A stretch of DNA of 64,000 bases. Source: an uncultured Thioclava sp. GTDB lineage: Bacteria > Pseudomonadota > Alphaproteobacteria > Rhodobacterales > Rhodobacteraceae. The notes under the pieces are model-generated. The model had not been told where the DNA came from, made no database searches, and worked only from the letters and a program-made list of their open reading frames with translations. Shown one piece after another: positions 60,165-64,000 of this stretch. Each line of letters starts with the position of its first letter. Within the stretch, counting starts at the first letter, position 1. The position numbers and the translations under genes are program-made. The DNA is taken from contig NZ_CAJYBT010000003.1 in NCBI RefSeq assembly GCF_913064665.1, positions 1 to 64,000 on the forward strand, in the 5' to 3' direction.

Positions 60165-61472
60165 ATGACCGATCTGACCCCCCGCGAAATCGTTTCCGAA
60201 CTCGACCGGTTCATTATCGGGCAGAAAGAAGCCAAGCGTGCCGTCGCCGTGGCGCTGCGCAATCGCTGGCGTCGCCATAAGCTGGCCGATGATATTCGCG
60301 ATGAGGTCTATCCCAAGAATATCCTGATGATCGGCCCGACCGGGGTCGGCAAGACCGAGATTTCGCGCCGTCTGGCCAAGCTGGCCCGCGCGCCCTTCCT
60401 CAAGGTTGAGGCGACCAAGTTCACCGAAGTTGGCTATGTCGGGCGCGATGTGGAACAGATCATCCGCGATTTGACCGATGTAGCGATGACGCAAACCCGC
60501 GAACAGATGCGTGAGGCGGTCAAGGCCCAGGCGCATAAATCGGCCGAAGATCGGGTGATCGAGGCTTTGGCGGGCACAGATGCGCGTGAGGCCACACGTG
60601 AGATGTTTCGCAAGAAGCTGCGCGATGGCGTGCTGGACGACAAGGTGATCGAGGTAGAGATCGCCGACACCTCAGGTGGCATGCCGATGGGGATGATGGG
60701 CGGCCAACCGGGCATGGAAACGCAGATGCAGGGTCTGCAAGACCTGTTCAAGGCGTTCGGCGGCAACCGCACGGCCAAACGCAAGATGACGGTCGCGCAA
60801 AGCTATGAGGCGCTGATCTCGGACGAGGCGGACAAGCTGTTGGACGATGAAAAGGTCAAAACAGCCGCGCTTGAGGCGGTGCAAAATTCCGGCATCGTGT
60901 TTATCGACGAAATTGACAAGGTGACGGCGCGGGCCGATGCGCGCGGCGCGGATGTCTCACGCGAGGGGGTGCAGCGCGATTTGCTCCCTTTGATCGAAGG
61001 CACGACCGTCTCGACCAAATACGGCCCGGTGAAGACCGATCATATCCTGTTTATCGCCAGCGGCGCGTTCCACATCGCCAAACCCTCGGACCTGCTGCCC
61101 GAATTGCAGGGTCGCCTGCCGATCCGGGTCGAGTTGCGCGCTTTGACGGAACAAGATTTCACGCGAATCTTGTCCGAGACGGATAATGCGCTCACCCGGC
61201 AATATAAGGCGCTGATGGCGACTGAGGACGTCAGCGTTGAGTTCACGCAAGATGGCATTGAGGCGCTTGCCCGGATCGCTGCAGAGGTGAACTATTCGGT
61301 TGAAAATATCGGCGCGCGCAGACTCTATACCGTCATAGAACGGGTGTTTGAGGAGTTGGCCTTTACCGCGCCCGACCGTGCAGGCGAAAGCGTGACGATT
61401 GATGCCGCATTCGTTGAAAAGGAAATCGGGGCGTTGACTCGTGACAGCGATTTAAGCCGTTACGTTCTTTGA
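60165..61472 (+). CDS. hslU: ATP-dependent protease ATPase subunit HslU (ClpY)
   Basis: HslU unfolds substrates and feeds them to HslV. The 435-residue AAA+ protein has Walker A GPTGVGKT (57-64), the pore loop [10 protein letters not shown], Walker B VFIDEIDK, the I-domain (about 110-230, with a Gly/Met-rich [12 protein letters not shown] insert), and the C-terminal SRYVL that docks into HslV. The size is normal. Confidence 0.97.
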   Translation: MTDLTPREIVSELDRFIIGQKEAKRAVAVALRNRWRRHKLADDIRDEVYPKNILMIGPTGVGKTEISRRLAKLARAPFLKVEATKFTEVGYVGRDVEQIIRDLTDVAMTQTREQMREAVKAQAHKSAEDRVIEALAGTDAREATREMFRKKLRDGVLDDKVIEVEIADTSGGMPMGMMGGQPGMETQMQGLQDLFKAFGGNRTAKRKMTVAQSYEALISDEADKLLDDEKVKTAALEAVQNSGIVFIDEIDKVTARADARGADVSREGVQRDLLPLIEGTTVSTKYGPVKTDHILFIASGAFHIAKPSDLLPELQGRLPIRVELRALTEQDFTRILSETDNALTRQYKALMATEDVSVEFTQDGIEALARIAAEVNYSVENIGARRLYTVIERVFEELAFTAPDRAGESVTIDAAFVEKEIGALTRDSDLSRYVL

Positions 61473-61527
61473 TGGTGGTATCGTAGCGCAGCTTTGCTAT
61501 CGTGTGGGCGTCTGATCGGGGGCGAAC

Positions 61528-62622
61528 ATGCTGCGCGTGCTGATTGTCATGGTTTTGGTCGTGCTGGCTGGCTGCGCTCCGCGCGGCCGGCTTGCCTATT
61601 TGGCCCAGCCATCCCCCGAGGCACGCACGATTTTTGTCGGCTCCACGCGTGCGCCTAATCCTGAAACCGGGCAGCCTTTTGGGACGGAGCGCAGTTTCGA
61701 TTTGCGTCTGGCGAAGTTTGACGTGGCGACACCCCCCGATCATCAGAGCGGCACCATCGACTACCCAAAGGACGGACAACCTGCGGACCCGCAGACCCAG
61801 TTCATGGTTTCAAGCGCCCAGATCGACATGTCGCAAAATGCGTTTCGTCGCGATCTAAGGGCTGCTCTGGCGCGGCAGAACGGGCAAGCGGTGGTGTTCG
61901 TTCATGGCTTTAATAACGACTTCTCCGAGGGGCTGTATCGGATGGCGCAGTTGGGCACGGATTTCGATCTGCCCGGCGTGTTCGTTCATTATTCGTGGCC
62001 CTCGCGCGCGCATGTTCTGGGCTATGCCTATGATCGCGATTCCGCCCTGTTCGCGCGCGATGGCTTGTCCGAGCTACTCGAGGATTTGCAGGCAGCCGGG
62101 GCGCGCCAGATTTTGTTGATTGGGCATTCTTTGGGGGCGCAGCTGACGATGGAAGTGCTGCGCCAAGAGGCTTTGGGGCATGATCAGAGCCTGTTGAGGG
62201 ATATTAACGGCGTGATTCTGATCTCGCCAGATATTGCCGTCGATGTGTTTCTGTCGCAGGCGCAAGCGCTCAAAACACTGCCGCAGCCCTTCGTTATCTT
62301 CACCTCTCAGCGCGATCGAGCCCTGCAACTATCGGCGCGACTTTCCGGTGCCGAGGATCGGCTGGGCGATCTCAAGGATTTCAAACGCGTCGCGCGCTAC
62401 AAGATCACCATCGTTGATGTTGGTGCGTTCAGCGTGGGCGACGGGCATTTCGATCTCGCCCAATCTCCGGCGCTCATCAAATTGCTGGACCGGGCCGGGC
62501 AGGTGGCAAAGGTTCTGACTGGAGAGCAGATCGGCCGCACAAGCCTTGCCTCGGCGGTCATACTGACGGTCGACAACGCGACCCAGATCGTGCTCAGCCC
62601 TCTGGCGCAATCCGGGGGTTAG
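61528..62622 (+). CDS. DUF900-type alpha/beta-hydrolase lipoprotein
   Basis: A 364-residue protein with a lipoprotein signal (LAGC lipobox, Cys16), then a DUF900-like alpha/beta-hydrolase domain. VVFVHGFNNDFSEGLYRMAQL holds the oxyanion region, LIGHSLGAQLTMEVL the nucleophile Ser, and a late GDGHFDL the likely catalytic His. It is probably anchored in the outer membrane facing the periplasm. The substrate is unknown. It starts 55 bases after hslU. Confidence 0.85.
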   Translation: MLRVLIVMVLVVLAGCAPRGRLAYLAQPSPEARTIFVGSTRAPNPETGQPFGTERSFDLRLAKFDVATPPDHQSGTIDYPKDGQPADPQTQFMVSSAQIDMSQNAFRRDLRAALARQNGQAVVFVHGFNNDFSEGLYRMAQLGTDFDLPGVFVHYSWPSRAHVLGYAYDRDSALFARDGLSELLEDLQAAGARQILLIGHSLGAQLTMEVLRQEALGHDQSLLRDINGVILISPDIAVDVFLSQAQALKTLPQPFVIFTSQRDRALQLSARLSGAEDRLGDLKDFKRVARYKITIVDVGAFSVGDGHFDLAQSPALIKLLDRAGQVAKVLTGEQIGRTSLASAVILTVDNATQIVLSPLAQSGG

Positions 62623-63212
62623 CGCAGACGGCGCAGATATACGTAATAGGCACCGCCGCCGCCATGTTTGAGATGGGCCTCGTTCACCTGCATCACCGCA
62701 GGCGCAAGTGGTGGCATGCGCAGCCATTGCGGCACCTGATGGCGCAGCACGCCAACGCGCCGCGGGATCGGCCCATCATCGTCGCCGCGCTTGCCCTTGC
62801 CTGTGATCACAAGCACCAGCCGTTTGCCGTGACTTTGGGTGTTGAGGATAAATCGGATCAATTCAGGATGCGCCTCGGTCAGCGTCATGCCATGCAGATC
62901 CAGCGTCGCCTCGGGTTTCAGCTTGCCGCGCGTCATCGCCTTATGGGCCTTGCGATCCATCACCACGGGTTGGCGTGCCAGGTGTTCGCCCGGGCTGGGC
63001 GCGAGGTCAAAGCGTTGCGCGCTGGGTTTCGAATGCTGCCCCAGATGAAAACCGCGTAGCTCTGGCTTGGGCGGTTTTGGCGGTGGTGTTCCGTCAAGAA
63101 AAGACTCTAATTCAGCGGAATCGTCATGTTTCTCGCGGATGCTGCGGGTGCTGGCGGCGACGCGGGACCACAATTCACGCTCTTCGGGGGTGAGTTTGCG
63201 CCGCCCACTCAT
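62619..63212 (-). CDS. Smr-domain protein
   Basis: A 197-residue protein with a charged, proline-rich N-terminal part (about 1-95) and a C-terminal Smr (small MutS-related) domain: LDLHGMTLTEAHPELIRFI and LVLVITGKGKR, ending AYYVYLRRLR. Smr domains nick DNA or cleave RNA; the LDLHGM and TGKG motifs are intact. It overlaps mltA by four bases and converges on the lipoprotein gene, with a four-base overlap of the ends. Confidence 0.9.
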   Translation of the reverse strand: MSGRRKLTPEERELWSRVAASTRSIREKHDDSAELESFLDGTPPPKPPKPELRGFHLGQHSKPSAQRFDLAPSPGEHLARQPVVMDRKAHKAMTRGKLKPEATLDLHGMTLTEAHPELIRFILNTQSHGKRLVLVITGKGKRGDDDGPIPRRVGVLRHQVPQWLRMPPLAPAVMQVNEAHLKHGGGGAYYVYLRRLR

Positions 63213-64000
63213 GCGCGTCTCCGCAGGACGACCATGCGACCTAGGGTGTTGATCGCGCCCGCACGTTCGCCTGCCTGCAAACCCGACCCGATGAAGATGT
63301 CGCCACGTCCCGTGCCCTTGATGGCGGACCCGATATCTTGTGCGACCATCAGACGTGCGCCAAAGCCGGGGCAGTCAATCCAGACCGGGCTGCCCAAGGG
63401 AACGATTTCAGGATCGACGGCAAGGGTGCGCCCGGGCGTGACAGGGCGTCCCATTGCACCGGGCGGGCCCATATCGTCGGGCAGATCAAGAGTGCGAAAA
63501 AAGACAAAGGACGGGTTGTGATTGAGCAGGTCTTGCACCTGTTCGGGATGCGCCTTGCACCAGTCGCGGATGCGGTCAGGCGTCATTTCTGCGACGGGGG
63601 CGACACCTTGCGCCACCAGTTGCGCACCGATCGAACGATAGGGGTGCCCGTTCTTGCCGTCATATCCAAGGCGCAGCGATTGACCATCGTCCAGCTTGAT
63701 GCGCACCGAGCCCTGCACCTGCGCCAAGAACGCCTCGATCGCGTCTTCAACCCAGACAAGTTCATGGCCTGCCAGCAAATCACCTGCCGCGATATCGGCG
63801 CGAGAAAACCAAGGCTGATCAGGCTCTATACCGCCGGGATTCGCATAAAGCGCATGTGTGAAGCGCGCGGATTTCATGCGCGCGCCCGTCAGTTCCGGTT
63901 CGTAATATCCGGTGAAATGCGCACCGTTTTCACCATCGATCTCGACAGGTTCGAACAAGGTCTCAAACGCAGCACGTGGATCGTCAGTCTGGACGGGGGC
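63209..64000 (-). CDS. mltA: Membrane-bound lytic murein transglycosylase A, 3' part
   Basis: MltA cleaves peptidoglycan to 1,6-anhydro muropeptides. The frame is open through the window edge, so the signal and first part are outside. The MltA domain starts at FTGYYEPELTG and includes AIEAFLAQVQGSVRIKL, GYDGKNGHPYRSIGAQL, and the C-terminal 3D domain with GRTLAVDPEIVPLGSPVWID, LMVAQDIGSAIKGTGRGDIFIGSG (quoted as landmark, about 60 residues from the end), which contains the catalytic Asp residues of the family. Confidence 0.95.
   Translation of the reverse strand, partial: APVQTDDPRAAFETLFEPVEIDGENGAHFTGYYEPELTGARMKSARFTHALYANPGGIEPDQPWFSRADIAAGDLLAGHELVWVEDAIEAFLAQVQGSVRIKLDDGQSLRLGYDGKNGHPYRSIGAQLVAQGVAPVAEMTPDRIRDWCKAHPEQVQDLLNHNPSFVFFRTLDLPDDMGPPGAMGRPVTPGRTLAVDPEIVPLGSPVWIDCPGFGARLMVAQDIGSAIKGTGRGDIFIGSGLQAGERAGAINTLGRMVVLRRRA

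Noticed and set aside
1-64000. CRISPR arrays, prophage genes, rRNA operon
   Set aside because: No regularly spaced repeats, phage structural or integrase genes, or rRNA sequences were seen; the IS is the only mobile element found.

Overview
The window looks like a chromosomal stretch of an alphaproteobacterium of the family Rhodobacteraceae (Roseobacter/Rhodobacter group). The strongest signs are a divergent regB / senC-regA-hvrA redox-control cluster close to ahcY, an rpoE-chrR pair facing a flavoprotein-DUF1365-cyclopropane synthase-DUF3833 operon, the block tsaE-amgK-murU-addB-addA-trxA, and compact operons full of ATGA/TGATG stop-start overlaps in moderately GC-rich DNA. This identification is inferred from gene content and order; no similarity search was possible.

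Layout. 1-5953 (+): the end of a surface-polysaccharide cluster (galE end, two paralogous family-2 glycosyltransferases, a GT14-type enzyme with an extra C-terminal region, and a sulfotransferase with two sulfotransferase-like halves). 6003-10773 (-): rnd, kdsD, lptC, lptA, lptB, hpf and ptsN, covering LPS precursor supply and export, ribosome hibernation and PTS-Ntr signalling. 10946-12662: small basic proteins and a transglutaminase-like protein. 12663-17870: singlet-oxygen-type sigma-E/ChrR control and a lipid-modifying operon, with a pair of matching divergent promoters between them. 17871-22391: mtgA, a Hint-domain protein, and a DUF1269-type gene cut cleanly by an IS1595-like element that carries a membrane-protein passenger gene. 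22477-31913 (-): gltD, two small genes and gltB, then uppP and an NDUFA9-like reductase. 32074: tRNA-Leu(CAG).

32370-36069 is the most exciting region: a bufferin-type RiPP metallophore operon (DUF2282 precursor, DUF692/MNIO enzyme, DUF2063 partner, DoxX protein) read divergently from an ECF sigma-F gene and its DUF1109 (NrsF) membrane anti-sigma. Both directions have a perfect GTAACG-N16-CGAA element, so I infer one self-contained metal or oxidant sensing and chelation module.

36076-43048: CysQ-like phosphatase, PmbA/TldE, a DUF2125 protein, a crotonase, a DUF2853 protein, ahcY and a secreted unknown. 43191-48631: an HD hydrolase, hvrA, regA, senC, divergent regB, and a membrane-anchored PAS protein without a kinase domain. 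48671-57509: tsaE, peptidoglycan-sugar recycling (amgK, murU), recombination repair (addB, addA) and trxA. 57553-64000: an unknown protein, hslV, an interposed membrane protein, hslU, a lipoprotein hydrolase, a Smr-domain protein and the 3' part of mltA, which runs off the window.
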